A model generated the notes under the pieces. It was given only the letters and a program-made list of their open reading frames with translations. It did no database searches and was not told the DNA's origin. Source: an uncultured Desulfatitalea sp. (lineage in GTDB: Bacteria > Desulfobacterota > Desulfobacteria > Desulfobacterales > Desulfosarcinaceae). From it: a stretch of DNA of 64,000 bases. Of this stretch, positions 51,713 to 61,469 are shown in pieces (the stretch's first letter is position 1; each line of letters begins with the position of its first letter). The DNA lies in the NCBI GenBank assembly GCA_937868765.1, contig CALMNL010000003.1:248001-312000 (forward strand), written 5' to 3'. The position numbers were made by a program, and so were the translations under genes.

Positions 51713-52774
51713 TTATTTCCCTTCCTGCCGACCGAGCAGCGCCAGAACGGTCCGCATGACCCGTTCCACGCTGATGGCGGTCATGCAACGATGGTCGACA
51801 ATGGGACAGTGGGGTTTCAAGCAGGGGCTGAACTCGCAAGTCTCCGGGAGATGCACCAATCGGGCGGCTGCATTGATCGGCCCCGTGGCCACTGGGTCGG
51901 TGGGGCCGATGATGGCGACCTGGGGGATATCCAGCGCCGCGGCCACATGCATGAGCCCTGAATCGTTGGTAACAAAAAGGTTGCATATCTCGATAAGGGC
52001 CATGGCCTGGCGCAATGTGGTTTTCCCGGATATGTTGATGGCGCGATCGCCGATTTCGGCGGCCAGCCACTGCCCCAGCTCGGCTTCATCTGGACCGCCG
52101 AAGATCAGCAGGAATGCCCCCTGCTCGTCGACCAGACGGCGCCCCAACTCGGCAAAGCGATCCGGCAACCATCGCTTGGCAGAACCGAAAGTGGCCCCTG
52201 GATTGAAACCGATGCACAGCCCATGGCGCAGCCCCATGCCGGCCAGAAACTGTTTGGCATCGCGCCGTTCTTCGGGGGTTATCACCAGGGTCAAATCTCT
52301 GCCATGCAGCGACATGCCTGCGCCGCTGATCAAACCGAGGTAGTAATCGACCAGGTGGCCCTTTTTTAGCGGTCGCCAGGTGCGGATGCGCTCGGTGAGC
52401 AGCGCCGTACGTCCGTCGGTGGTGAATCCCATTCGCCGTGGAATGCCGGCCAAAAAAGCGAGCAGCGCGGCTTCGAAGGCGTTCTGAAACAGAATCGCCA
52501 TATCGAATTGCTGTTCGCGTAAATCCCCGGCCAGCCGCAGCAACCCATCCCATCCACCGTGGCGGCCATTGGCCTGGTAAATCATGATCTCGTTGATATC
52601 CGGATTGTTCCCGAAGACCGGCGCTACCCACGGTTTGGCGAGCAAAGTGATATGAGCCGACGGGAAATTGCGGCGGATGGCCCTCAGGGCGGGCGTGGTC
52701 ATGATGGCGTCGCCCACCCAGTTGGCCGCGCGGATCATGATCCGATCGTTGGGATGCGTTTCCTTCCGGGGCAT
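51713..52774 (-). CDS. waaF: lipopolysaccharide heptosyltransferase II
   Basis: Adds the second heptose to the inner core. The 353-residue GT9 has RIMIRAANWVGDAIMTTPALRAIRRNFP, GFNPGATFGSAKRWLPDRF and FVTNDSGLMHVAAALDIPQVAIIGPTD, which are WaaF hallmarks. A C-terminal Cys motif (CLKPHCPIVDHRC) parallels that in waaC. Its ATG lies one base after the stop of the LpxL-like gene. GmhA and HldE, which make the donor precursor, are encoded at 56897-58971. Confidence 0.94.
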   Translation of the reverse strand: MPRKETHPNDRIMIRAANWVGDAIMTTPALRAIRRNFPSAHITLLAKPWVAPVFGNNPDINEIMIYQANGRHGGWDGLLRLAGDLREQQFDMAILFQNAFEAALLAFLAGIPRRMGFTTDGRTALLTERIRTWRPLKKGHLVDYYLGLISGAGMSLHGRDLTLVITPEERRDAKQFLAGMGLRHGLCIGFNPGATFGSAKRWLPDRFAELGRRLVDEQGAFLLIFGGPDEAELGQWLAAEIGDRAINISGKTTLRQAMALIEICNLFVTNDSGLMHVAAALDIPQVAIIGPTDPVATGPINAAARLVHLPETCEFSPCLKPHCPIVDHRCMTAISVERVMRTVLALLGRQEGK

Positions 52775-52775
52775 T

Positions 52776-53738
52776 TTATTTCCGTTTTATTTTTCGTTTT
52801 TGCCGGGGCCATGGTTGATATGGGCGGGTTTTCCAACGCTGGTGCACCCAGAACCACTGGGCCGGGAATCGACGGGCGTACAATTCGATCACCCGGTTGT
52901 ATTGGGCGGTGTTCAGCTCCACGTCCTTGGTCGGATCTCCTGTTCGAATCAGTGGCAACTCAGGGCCCAAAGCAGTATGGAACCCCTCGGGGGTGCGGAC
53001 TATAAAAGCCGGAACCACCGGGGCACCACTCTTGAGTGCCAACCAGGCCATGCCGGTGTTGGTGCAGGCCCGGTGGGAAAAGAAATCAACAAATACGCCT
53101 TCATACCAGTCTACATTCTGGTCCATCAGCATGGCCACCGAATTGCCGCGTTTGAGTTCCTTGTAGATCTGGCGCATGGCGCCGCGGCGTGTGGGGATTG
53201 TATGGCCGCCATACCGTGAGCGGCTCTCTTTGAAAAAGCGGTCCAAGAACGGGGTGTCCAAGGGACGATAAACAATGCCCACCGGTATCCGGCACAGATA
53301 CCCAATGAACGGCAGCAGTTCCCAATTGCCGAAATGGGCCACCAGGAAAAGTACGCCCTTTTTTTTGTCAATGGCCCGTTGGTACTCTTCAAGCCCCGAT
53401 ACGGTGAAATGTCCGGCGAGCTGGCTGGGGTTTTGGCGCTGAGCCCATCCAATCTCGAAAATAATGTGTCCAAGATTTTCAAAGACACGCCGGGCAATGG
53501 CGAAGCATTCTCTTCGAGATTTCTCAGCACCGAAGGCCATTTGGAGATTTCCCAGCGCGATGCGGCGATGCTTGCGGTCCACGGCAAACAGGAGGCGGCC
53601 GAAAAAGGTCGCCAGAAACCAGCGCACCCCTCGCGGCAAACCACCCAGGAAGCGCAAGAGCATCCCAACCATATGGTAAAGAACGCTATCCAGCGTCACC
53701 ATGCGATGCAATATGCTTCTTTTCCTGTATTTTTTCAT
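52776..53738 (-). CDS. LpxL/HtrB-like lipid A acyltransferase
   Basis: Late (secondary) acyltransferase of lipid A at the inner membrane. 320 residues with an N-terminal membrane segment (about 18-55). The HxxxxE catalytic motif is His135-Glu140 in VAHFGNWEL. GIVYRPLDTPFLDRFF, IPTRRGAMRQIYKEL, MLMDQNVDWYEGVFVDFFSH (MDQ motif) and FWVHQRWKTRP near the C terminus are all conserved in LpxL/LpxM. The tail is Lys/Arg-rich. LpxL and LpxM cannot be told apart by eye. It lies between msbA and waaF on the same strand. Confidence 0.92.
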   Translation of the reverse strand: MKKYRKRSILHRMVTLDSVLYHMVGMLLRFLGGLPRGVRWFLATFFGRLLFAVDRKHRRIALGNLQMAFGAEKSRRECFAIARRVFENLGHIIFEIGWAQRQNPSQLAGHFTVSGLEEYQRAIDKKKGVLFLVAHFGNWELLPFIGYLCRIPVGIVYRPLDTPFLDRFFKESRSRYGGHTIPTRRGAMRQIYKELKRGNSVAMLMDQNVDWYEGVFVDFFSHRACTNTGMAWLALKSGAPVVPAFIVRTPEGFHTALGPELPLIRTGDPTKDVELNTAQYNRVIELYARRFPAQWFWVHQRWKTRPYQPWPRQKRKIKRK

Positions 53739-53846
53739 GCGCAGGCGCTTCTCGGCGGGGAAGGGGGGTGGAAGTGATATGCCCCGCGAGTGGCAAATTC
53801 ATTGCTGTTAACGTTCATCAAGTTCGGATTGGTTTCTGCTTTCAAT

Positions 53847-55628
53847 TCAGTTCAAGACGCCGGCTGACGATGCACCGCCATTGCTGGCGGTGAACTGCAT
53901 CTCATGCAGTTTGGCGTATTCCCCTTTAAGGGAGAGCAGGGAATCGTGAGTGCCTTGTTCCACGATGCACCCGTCTACCACCACCACGATCTGGTCGGCC
54001 TTGGCCACGGTCGAAAGCCGGTGGGCGATGACGAAGGTGGTTCTGCCCCGCATCAGGTTCTCCAAGGCTTTCTGCACCAAGACTTCGGCTTCGGTATCCA
54101 AGGCGGATGTGGCTTCATCCAGAATCAAGATCGGTGCGTTCTTGAGCAAGGCCCTAGCGATACACAGGCGCTGCTTCTCGCCGCCGGACAGTCGGCCGCC
54201 CAGTTCGCCGATGACCGTATCGTACCCTTTGGGAAAGCGTTGAATAAAATCATGTGCGTAGGCCGCCTGGGCCGCGGCGATAATATCCGCTTCACTGGCC
54301 TCGAGGTTGCCATAGGCGATATTGTCACGCACCGTTTCGTTGAAAAGGATCGGGTCCTGGGTGACGATGGCGATTTCGCGGCGCAAATCCGCCACCGAGT
54401 AGGCGCGGATGTCGATCTCGTCAATGAGGATTCTTCCATCGGTGACATCGAAAAAACGGGGGATGAGATTGACCATGGTCGTTTTGCCGCCGCCGCTCAT
54501 GCCCACCAGGGCCAGTACCTGGCCATGGGTCACAGTCAGATCGATGCCCTTGAGCACAGGCTTTTCGCCATAACTGAAATGGACCTTATCAAACCGTACG
54601 GTATGAGGACCGGATCTCATGGGGTGGGGTTGAGGTGGGTCGAAGATGTCCGACTGGGTCTCGATCACATCATAGACGCGATCGGCGGCGGCGAGCCCCT
54701 GCTGGATCGAATTATTCAGTTGGCTCAGCTTTCGAATTGGGTCGTAGAGCAAAAGAACACAGCCCAGGAAACTGACGAAAGAACCCGGTGTGGTTTTGCC
54801 TTTAATGACTTCCCAGCCGCCATACCAGATCACGAAGGCGATACCCAGGCCGGCGAAAAATTCCATGATGGGATTGGATAAGGCACGAACAATCACCCCT
54901 TTGATTTCCAGCTTGAACAGTTTCAGGGTCTGGCTGTAGAAGCGGTTTTTTTCATGCTGCTCCATACCGAAGGCTTTAACGATCTTATTTCCGGCAAACG
55001 TCTCATGCAAAAAGGCGTTGAGCTCCGCCATGGTCTGCTGACACCCGGTGCTGACCCTGCGTACGCGGCGCCCCAATTCGATCACCGGTAAAAAGGCCAG
55101 CGGGAAGACGATGAAGGCAAGAATGGCCATGCGCCAATTCTGATATAGGACGACCACGGCCAATCCGATGACCGAGGAGCCGTCCCGCAGTACCCCGGTG
55201 ACAGAGGTGGAAACCATGGACTTGAGAATGTTCACGTCGTTGGTGATGCGCGACATGAGCACGCCGGTGCGCTCTTTCTGGAAAAATGACAGGGGCAGGT
55301 CCTGAATGCGGTCATACAATCGGTCGCGAAGTCGTCGGATGATATTCTGGCCCACAAAATTCATGAAATATTCCTGGCCGTACGTACCCAATCCTTTCAC
55401 CAGGAAAGCGGCAATAATCAAGAGCGGCAAAACCGTCAGCCCCTGGGCGTCTTTATTTACGAAAATTTTGTCGATGACCGGTTTGAGCAGGTAACCCATA
55501 GCCGTCGTGGCCGCTGAAATCATTAGACTGCAGATCCCGGCCAATATGAGCTTGTTGGTGTTCTCTTTGATCAGCCCGAGGATATGGCGATAGCGATCTT
55601 TGAAGTTAATTTTAGGAAACAATTTCAA
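53847..55628 (-). CDS. msbA: lipid A export ATP-binding/permease protein MsbA
   Basis: ABC flippase moving core-lipid A across the inner membrane. 593 residues from a TTG start: six membrane helices (about 20-310) and a nucleotide-binding domain. The latter has Walker A GMSGGGKTT, Q-loop VTQDPILFNETVRDNIAYG, signature LSGGEKQRLCIARALL, Walker B ILILDEATSALD and H-loop VIAHRLST. I chose TTG 55628 since AAGGA sits 8 bases upstream and the family N terminus (KLFPKINFKDRYRHILG) starts there. The open frame continues to 55793 but that part is not protein-like. Confidence 0.94.
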   Translation of the reverse strand: MKLFPKINFKDRYRHILGLIKENTNKLILAGICSLMISAATTAMGYLLKPVIDKIFVNKDAQGLTVLPLLIIAAFLVKGLGTYGQEYFMNFVGQNIIRRLRDRLYDRIQDLPLSFFQKERTGVLMSRITNDVNILKSMVSTSVTGVLRDGSSVIGLAVVVLYQNWRMAILAFIVFPLAFLPVIELGRRVRRVSTGCQQTMAELNAFLHETFAGNKIVKAFGMEQHEKNRFYSQTLKLFKLEIKGVIVRALSNPIMEFFAGLGIAFVIWYGGWEVIKGKTTPGSFVSFLGCVLLLYDPIRKLSQLNNSIQQGLAAADRVYDVIETQSDIFDPPQPHPMRSGPHTVRFDKVHFSYGEKPVLKGIDLTVTHGQVLALVGMSGGGKTTMVNLIPRFFDVTDGRILIDEIDIRAYSVADLRREIAIVTQDPILFNETVRDNIAYGNLEASEADIIAAAQAAYAHDFIQRFPKGYDTVIGELGGRLSGGEKQRLCIARALLKNAPILILDEATSALDTEAEVLVQKALENLMRGRTTFVIAHRLSTVAKADQIVVVVDGCIVEQGTHDSLLSLKGEYAKLHEMQFTASNGGASSAGVLN

Positions 55629-55922
55629 TCCAAGGTTCCTTCCGTGCAATACCGAGCACTCTCGGTGCCGGTTGCTTAACGCGCCTGTATTTAACCCATG
55701 GTCTCCTGTTTGTAAATGCTGACCGTGAAAACCCTCCCGCTGCCCGTTAGATGGCAGCAGGGGGTAATTGTCGCCGTTGTGCCGGTTATCCATTGCCTAT
55801 TAATACAAGCCATTATATAAAAGTCGGCAACCACATGGTGAAAGCCATCACCTTCCAATGCGCGTACCGAGCGCTTAGCGGGGATGCGCGCAGGGGATCT
55901 TTATAAAGGATGATCAGCTACA
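55629..55922. other. divergent regulatory gap between msbA and the gmhA operon
   Basis: 294 bases. An AT-rich patch (about 55799-55822) could hold promoters for either direction, but no hexamer pair is convincing. A GC-rich segment with repeated GCGC (about 55860-55895) may form local hairpins. No gene, riboswitch or repeat was recognised. Confidence 0.4.
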
Positions 55923-56873
55923 ATGCCTTTTCCGGAAATTGATCTATCTAAAGTGAAAACTTACAGGGCAATGGCCAGGCCTTCAAAGGTCAGCACCACC
56001 CTTGAGGGTAAACCCCCTAAATATGGCATGCACATGGGCGATTTTCTCAGAAGCCTGCCTGCGGTGCTGAAAGCCGAAGAGTTCAAGTCCGTGGCACGGG
56101 CGGTGGTATCCGCTCGCCGGCACGATAAGCCCGTGATCGCCATGTTGGGCGGGCATGTGATCAAAACAGGATGCAGCCCGATTCTGGCCGATCTGGCCGC
56201 CCAGGGATTTATCACCCACTTTGCCTCCAACGGCAGCGCTGCCGTGCACGATACCGAACTGGCATGTTGCGGCCATACCTCCGAAGATGTGGCTGAGCAT
56301 CTGGCAGACGGTTCCTTTGGCATGGCCGCCGATACAGCTGAATTGATCAACACTGCGGCCCGCCGCGCAGTGGCTTCGGGCGAGGGTTTCGGTGAAGCGG
56401 TGGGGGGCTTGCTGGTCGATCGTAAAGCGCCCCATTTAAACAGGGCCCTGTTGGCGCGTTCGTACCAGCTGGGCTTGCCCTACACGTTGCATGTGGCCTT
56501 GGGCACCGATATCGTCCACCAGCATCCCACAGCCAGTGGTGCCGCCATCGGAGAGGCGTCATTGCGCGATTTCAGAATTTTAGCAGCCTCCGTGGCCGGC
56601 CTCGGCCAAGGCGGCGTGCTGCTCAACCTGGGCAGCGCCGTGGTCATGCCCGAAGTGTTTCTCAAGGCCCTTGCCGTGGCGCGCAATCTCGGCCACGATG
56701 TGGCCGATTTCATCACGGCCAATTTCGACATGATTCAGCACTACCGGCCGACGGTCAATGTGGTCAACCGGCCGGTGCTCAAGGGCGGCCGTGGGTACGC
56801 CATCACGGGGCATCATGAAATCATGATCCCCCTCCTGGCCGCGGCCATTTTAGAATATGCCCAGGAATCATAA
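55923..56873 (+). CDS. deoxyhypusine synthase-like protein of unknown function
   Basis: 316 residues, soluble. Features include [20 protein letters not shown] (Rossmann-like), [46 protein letters not shown] and [21 protein letters not shown]. The order (nucleotide-binding strand, NGS-AxHD segment, then a second GxxxxNxG segment) resembles deoxyhypusine-synthase-like proteins, but the catalytic lysine region of true DHS is not evident to me. Three conserved-looking His/Cys clusters might bind a metal. It starts the gmhA-hldE run (24 bases before gmhA), hinting at a role near sugar-phosphate or LPS metabolism. The fold assignment is tentative. Confidence 0.7.
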   Translation: MPFPEIDLSKVKTYRAMARPSKVSTTLEGKPPKYGMHMGDFLRSLPAVLKAEEFKSVARAVVSARRHDKPVIAMLGGHVIKTGCSPILADLAAQGFITHFASNGSAAVHDTELACCGHTSEDVAEHLADGSFGMAADTAELINTAARRAVASGEGFGEAVGGLLVDRKAPHLNRALLARSYQLGLPYTLHVALGTDIVHQHPTASGAAIGEASLRDFRILAASVAGLGQGGVLLNLGSAVVMPEVFLKALAVARNLGHDVADFITANFDMIQHYRPTVNVVNRPVLKGGRGYAITGHHEIMIPLLAAAILEYAQES

Positions 56874-56896
56874 CCAGTCACAACGAAGGAGAAAAG

Positions 56897-57460
56897 ATGT
56901 TCAAGGATGTTTGGCAGCGTCACGTGGATTGCTTTCAGCAATTGCCGGACATGGCCGAAACGATCGATGAAACCGGGGCCCGCTTGGCCCGGGTGATTGC
57001 CGCCGGCGGAAAAATTTTGATTTGCGGCAATGGCGGATCGGCCGCCGACGCCCAGCATTTCGCCGCCGAATTGATCGGCCGCTTCGAAAAGGAACGTGCT
57101 TCCTGGCCGGCCATCGCCTTGACCACCGACACTTCGATCCTCACGGCCATCGGTAACGACTACGGATTTGCCGAGATCTTCGCCCGGCAGGTTCAGGGGT
57201 TGGGGCGCAAGGGGGATGCACTGATCGGCATTTCCACCTCCGGTCACTCGGAGAACGTCCTGCGTGCCGTGGCCATGGCCAAATCCCAGGGCCTCTTCAC
57301 GGTGGGCTTGCTGGGCAAGGATGGCGGTTTGCTTAAGGCCCGAGTGGACTGCCCCGTGGTCATCGCGAATCCCAACACTGCCCGAATCCAGGAGGCCCAT
57401 ATTTTCATCCTCCATTTCTGGGCCCTGTGTATCGAACAAACCCTGGTTGCCGGGGCTTGA
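56897..57460 (+). CDS. gmhA: D-sedoheptulose-7-phosphate isomerase
   Basis: First step of ADP-heptose synthesis, converting sedoheptulose 7-phosphate to D-glycero-D-manno-heptose 7-phosphate. The 187-residue SIS-domain protein contains [24 protein letters not shown] (substrate loop plus His/Glu), [35 protein letters not shown] and the C-terminal [18 protein letters not shown] with the metal or active-site His. AAGGAG is upstream. hldE follows after 17 bases, so the two pathway steps are co-expressed. Confidence 0.96.
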   Translation: MFKDVWQRHVDCFQQLPDMAETIDETGARLARVIAAGGKILICGNGGSAADAQHFAAELIGRFEKERASWPAIALTTDTSILTAIGNDYGFAEIFARQVQGLGRKGDALIGISTSGHSENVLRAVAMAKSQGLFTVGLLGKDGGLLKARVDCPVVIANPNTARIQEAHIFILHFWALCIEQTLVAGA

Positions 57461-57477
57461 TTCATAGGAACGATTGC

Positions 57478-58971
57478 ATGCATGCCAAAGTTTCCGCTTT
57501 TTCCAAGAGTCGCGTCCTGGTGGTCGGCGATGTGATGCTGGACCGCTACTTATGGGGTCGTGTGGGCCGCATCTCACCCGAGGCCCCGGTACCTGTGGTA
57601 CATTTGCAGCGTACCACCGAAACCCTGGGCGGCGCCGGCAATGTGGCCCTGAATCTTGTTTCTTTGGGGTGTCGCGTCTGTGTAGCAGGCTTGTGCGGCC
57701 ACGATGCGACCGGCCAGGCCCTGCGCGCCTTGATGTCTCAAAAAGGCATCGAGGAGGCGCTGGTGGCGGATGCCGACCGTCCGACCATCACCAAGACCCG
57801 GGTGATGGCCCAAAAACAGCAGATGATGCGCCTGGACGAAGAGCATACCCGGGCTATCGGACCGGCTGTGGCCCAGAAGATTCGAACGGCGGTGATGGAC
57901 TCCTTGCATGATTGCCATGCGATGGTGCTGTCGGATTATGGCAAGGGCGTGCTGGCCGAAGCGAGTTTCGTGCAGGAATTGATCCGTGCGGGGCGTCAGC
58001 ATGGGATTCCGATTCTGGTGGATCCCAAAGGCACTGATTGGCAGCGGTATTACGGCGCCACAGGCATCACCCCCAACACCGCCGAACTGGAAGCGGTGGC
58101 CGGTAAGGGGTTGGAAGAAGATGAGGAGCGGCTCGTCGCCGCTGCCCGTCAGGTGCGCGAGCAGTTCGGTTTGGATTGGCTGCTGGTCACCCGCGGGGCC
58201 AAGGGGATGTGCCTGATCGATTCGAGTGAACAACCCGTCTTGATCCCGGCCCAGGCCCGGGAGGTGTTCGATGTTTCCGGGGCCGGCGATACGGTGATCG
58301 CCACAGTGGCCGCCGCCCTGGCCGCAGGGATGCCCCTGGTGGAGGCTGCGCGCACTGCCAACCTGGCTGCAGGTATCGTGGTGGGCAAGCTGGGGACCCA
58401 ACCGATTCTGGCCTCGGAACTCTCTACGGCGATCACTTTCAGTGCCCAGCAACAGTACTATCCCTATTCAGCCGCCAAGATGGCGGCTCTGGACGCCGCC
58501 CTGGCCAAGGTGCGCGAATGGCGAGCCGCAGGCAGCAGAGTGGTGTTTACCAACGGATGCTTCGACCTGCTGCACCCCGGTCATATCAGCTTGCTATATC
58601 AAGCGCGCGCCCTGGGAGATCGGTTGGTGGTGGGTTTGAACACCGATGCCTCCATTAAACGTTTGAAAGGCAGCGGTCGTCCCATCCTCTCCGAGCAGGA
58701 CCGGGCCGCCATGCTCAGCGCCCTGGAGTGTGTCGACCTGGTGGTGCATTTCGATGAAGATACGCCTTTGAAGCTCATCGCGGCCATTCGGCCCGACATC
58801 CTGGTGAAGGGATCGGATTACACGCCCGATCAGGTGGTGGGCAAAGAGGTGGTGGAAGCTTACGGTGGCTGTGTAAAGCTCGTCGACCTGATTCAGGGAT
58901 ACAGCACCACCGGGCTGACCCGGAAGGTCATCGCCGAGTTCCAAAAAACAACAAATAACCAAGAAGAATAA
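57478..58971 (+). CDS. hldE: bifunctional heptose 7-phosphate kinase/heptose 1-phosphate adenylyltransferase
   Basis: Two-domain enzyme making ADP-D-glycero-D-manno-heptose. 497 residues. The ribokinase-type domain (about 1-335) has VLVVGDVMLDRYLWGRVGRISPE, LGGAGNVALNL, ITPNTAELE and the anion hole FDVSGAGDTVIA. The nucleotidyltransferase domain (about 350-495) has VFTNGCFDLLHPGHISLL and LVVGLNTDASIKRLKGSGRP, ending GYSTTGLTRKV. ATG 57478 has AGGAA upstream. The phosphatase GmhB and epimerase HldD are not in the window. Confidence 0.96.
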   Translation: MHAKVSAFSKSRVLVVGDVMLDRYLWGRVGRISPEAPVPVVHLQRTTETLGGAGNVALNLVSLGCRVCVAGLCGHDATGQALRALMSQKGIEEALVADADRPTITKTRVMAQKQQMMRLDEEHTRAIGPAVAQKIRTAVMDSLHDCHAMVLSDYGKGVLAEASFVQELIRAGRQHGIPILVDPKGTDWQRYYGATGITPNTAELEAVAGKGLEEDEERLVAAARQVREQFGLDWLLVTRGAKGMCLIDSSEQPVLIPAQAREVFDVSGAGDTVIATVAAALAAGMPLVEAARTANLAAGIVVGKLGTQPILASELSTAITFSAQQQYYPYSAAKMAALDAALAKVREWRAAGSRVVFTNGCFDLLHPGHISLLYQARALGDRLVVGLNTDASIKRLKGSGRPILSEQDRAAMLSALECVDLVVHFDEDTPLKLIAAIRPDILVKGSDYTPDQVVGKEVVEAYGGCVKLVDLIQGYSTTGLTRKVIAEFQKTTNNQEE

Positions 58972-59067
58972 ACATTCCTCCCTGTTTCACGTTGCCCTAA
59001 TCTTGGACTCGATTTAGGCCGATAATATCATCTACGGGCGTGTTGGTACGCCTGACCGGTCCAGTAT

Positions 59068-61392
59068 GTGACCGGTGATCCTAAATTTGAGGCGGATGAC
59101 GGCATGATGGTCAGTGGGGGAAGCAGCGGTGGCCTATTTCAACGGCTGAGGCTTTATTGCCTTCACCGCATGGCGCCGTCGAAGCTGCTGGCCGAAGACT
59201 CTCTCGCCTATTGGCGGGCCAACATCCTGGCCACAATTCTGATGACAGCCGCAGGGCTATGTGTGCTGGCCCTGGCGGCCGCACTGTTCGTGGCCATCCG
59301 CTTGGATCGGTGGCACCTGCTTTTCTTCGACCTTTGCGCCTACGCCATGAGCATCGTATTACTGCTGGTGCGCGGTCCGAGCTACGAGTTCCGCGCCGGG
59401 CTTGCCGCCTTGACCATCTATCTCATCGGCCTGGCCGTCATCGTTTTCATGGGCCCTCTGAGCGGCGGCCCGATCTGGCTCTTCGCTTCGGCCATCTTCG
59501 CCGGCGTGTTTTTAGGGGCAACGGCGGGCCTGGCGGCTGCGCTATGGAATACCATCACCCTGACGACCCTTTGCTGGCTCTTTTGGACCGGTCAGATGGG
59601 TCGCGGAATGCCTTTCTTCCTGACGTTTGAGGCCATGGCGGCCGCGGTGATCAGCTTTACGGTATTGAATCTTCTGGCCGCGGTTTCCATTTCCGTCCTG
59701 GTTAAGGGCTTGAGCATCGGCCACCAGAAAGAAAAAGCCTTGAGCAGCAGTCTGGCCAGGGAACGCCAGCAACTGGTGGCGGCCAAACAGCAGCTTGAGG
59801 AGGAAATCGAGGAACGCAAGGCAGCCGAGGCCGCTGTGCGCCAAAGCGAGCGCCAATATCGGCTTCTGGCTGACAATGTCAGCGACATTATCTGGATGAT
59901 GGATCTTGAGACGCTCAGGATGACCTATGTGAGTCCTTCGGTCGAGAAAATCAGGGGATATACCCCGGAGGAGGCCATGGCCCAACCCCTGTCGCAGAAT
60001 CTGACGCCGGATTCCTACAAGAGGATCAGGAAAAAGTTCGGCGAGATGCTGCGCCGCAAAGAGGAGATCAACCGCCAGCATACCTTTACCGTGGAGGTCG
60101 AGCAGTTCAGAAAAGGGGGCGGGACCATCCATTCGGAAGTGACGTTTTCGTTTATCTGCAACGATGAACAGCGACCTGTATCGGTAATGGGAGTGACACG
60201 CGACATCACCGAGCGCAAGCGTGCGGAAGATGAGCGGGGCAAACTCGAAAGCCAGCTGCGCCAAGCCAAGAAGATGGAGGCCATTGGGACGCTGGCAGGC
60301 GGCATCGCCCATGATTTCAACAATATCCTCTCCTCCATCATCGGGTTTACCGAGCTTTGCCTGGACGATGCGCCGGAGGGAACGATCCTGAGGGATAACC
60401 TGAATGAGATCTTCACTGGCGGCAAGCGGGCCAAAGAGCTGGTGAAGCAGATATTGACGTTCGCCCGTCAGGCCGATGACCAGGTCAGTCCTATCCAGAT
60501 TGGCCCCATTGTGAAGGAGACGCTTAAATTTCTCCGCTCATCGATCCCCTCCACGATTCAAATCCAATCCGATGTCCAGAGCGATGGGCTGATCATGGGC
60601 AATGCCACCCAATTGCACCAGGTGGTGATGAACCTGTGTGCCAATGCGGCCGACGCCATGGAGGAGGGGGGCCTCCTCAACGTGAGCCTTTGCGATGTCT
60701 ATTTTGAGGATCTCCTGCAACTGCCGGCCCGGAATATGGTCCCGGGCCACTATCTGAAACTCAGTGTGCGAGACACCGGTGCCGGGATCGCGCCGCATAT
60801 CCTGCCTTCGATCTTCGACCCCTACTTCACCACCAAGGCCGTGGGCAAAGGGACGGGCATGGGCCTCGCGGTGGTGCACGGCATCGTGGAAAGCTATGGG
60901 GGCAAGATCGTCGTGGAGAGTGCACCGGAGAAAGGGACGACCTTCACCCTGTTTCTGCCCGCCACTGCCCGCCAGGGAGCTTCCCCACAGAAGGATATGG
61001 GCAAGTTGCCCGACGGCCGGGAACGGATTTTGTTCGTAGACGACGAGGCGTCGATCACAGTCATGGGGCGTCAGCTTCTGGAAAGGCTGGGATATGCCGT
61101 CGAGACGCGAACCAACAGCCTGGAGGCCTTGGCGCTTTTCCGGCAGAGACCGCTAGATTTCGATCTGGTGATTACCGATATGACCATGCCCCATTTGCCC
61201 GGGGACAAGCTGGTTCGCGAATTGTTATCTCTACGACCGCATCTGCCCATCATTCTCTGCACGGGGTATAGCAACAAGGTATCGGAAGAGATGGCGTCCA
61301 CCCTGGGCGTAAAGGGCTTTGCCTACAAGCCCATCGTGCGGGCCGATTTTGCCAGGTTGGTGCGCAAGGTGCTTGATGAGGCCAGGAATTAG
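59068..61392 (+). CDS. hybrid sensor histidine kinase (membrane sensor-PAS-HisKA-HATPase-REC)
   Basis: 774 residues. Order: about six membrane helices (about 50-220), a short coiled coil (ARERQQLVAAKQQLEEEIEERK), a PAS domain (about 265-390; YRLLADNVSDIIWMMD), and HisKA with the phospho-His in GGIAHDFNNILSSIIG. Next is HATPase (NLCANAADAM, VRDTGAGIAP, GKGTGMGLAVV) and a C-terminal receiver with phospho-acceptor in FDLVITDMTMP and K in FAYKPI. No output domain is present, so it probably signals through a phosphorelay. The sensor resembles MASE-type membrane domains, ligand unknown. Start GTG 59068 or ATG 59104 (not resolved). It follows hldE but with a 96-base gap. Confidence 0.9.
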   Translation: MTGDPKFEADDGMMVSGGSSGGLFQRLRLYCLHRMAPSKLLAEDSLAYWRANILATILMTAAGLCVLALAAALFVAIRLDRWHLLFFDLCAYAMSIVLLLVRGPSYEFRAGLAALTIYLIGLAVIVFMGPLSGGPIWLFASAIFAGVFLGATAGLAAALWNTITLTTLCWLFWTGQMGRGMPFFLTFEAMAAAVISFTVLNLLAAVSISVLVKGLSIGHQKEKALSSSLARERQQLVAAKQQLEEEIEERKAAEAAVRQSERQYRLLADNVSDIIWMMDLETLRMTYVSPSVEKIRGYTPEEAMAQPLSQNLTPDSYKRIRKKFGEMLRRKEEINRQHTFTVEVEQFRKGGGTIHSEVTFSFICNDEQRPVSVMGVTRDITERKRAEDERGKLESQLRQAKKMEAIGTLAGGIAHDFNNILSSIIGFTELCLDDAPEGTILRDNLNEIFTGGKRAKELVKQILTFARQADDQVSPIQIGPIVKETLKFLRSSIPSTIQIQSDVQSDGLIMGNATQLHQVVMNLCANAADAMEEGGLLNVSLCDVYFEDLLQLPARNMVPGHYLKLSVRDTGAGIAPHILPSIFDPYFTTKAVGKGTGMGLAVVHGIVESYGGKIVVESAPEKGTTFTLFLPATARQGASPQKDMGKLPDGRERILFVDDEASITVMGRQLLERLGYAVETRTNSLEALALFRQRPLDFDLVITDMTMPHLPGDKLVRELLSLRPHLPIILCTGYSNKVSEEMASTLGVKGFAYKPIVRADFARLVRKVLDEARN

Positions 61393-61469
61393 CCGAAGAT
61401 GCCTTGCCGATCTCAGTCCGCCTTTTTTAATGCGCGCGTAACCTTATGTTGCCCCCGCATCCGCAACGC

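Noticed and set aside
50970-52343. 457-codon open frame antisense to waaC/waaF
   Set aside because: Mirror of high-GC coding sequence; no domain features, and the opposite strand carries clear heptosyltransferases.
53904-54881. 325-codon open frame antisense to msbA
   Set aside because: The opposite strand encodes an intact ABC domain; the antisense product has no protein-like hydrophobic pattern.
57574-58452. 292-codon open frame antisense to hldE
   Set aside because: HldE domains are complete on the plus strand; the antisense frame is compositionally driven.
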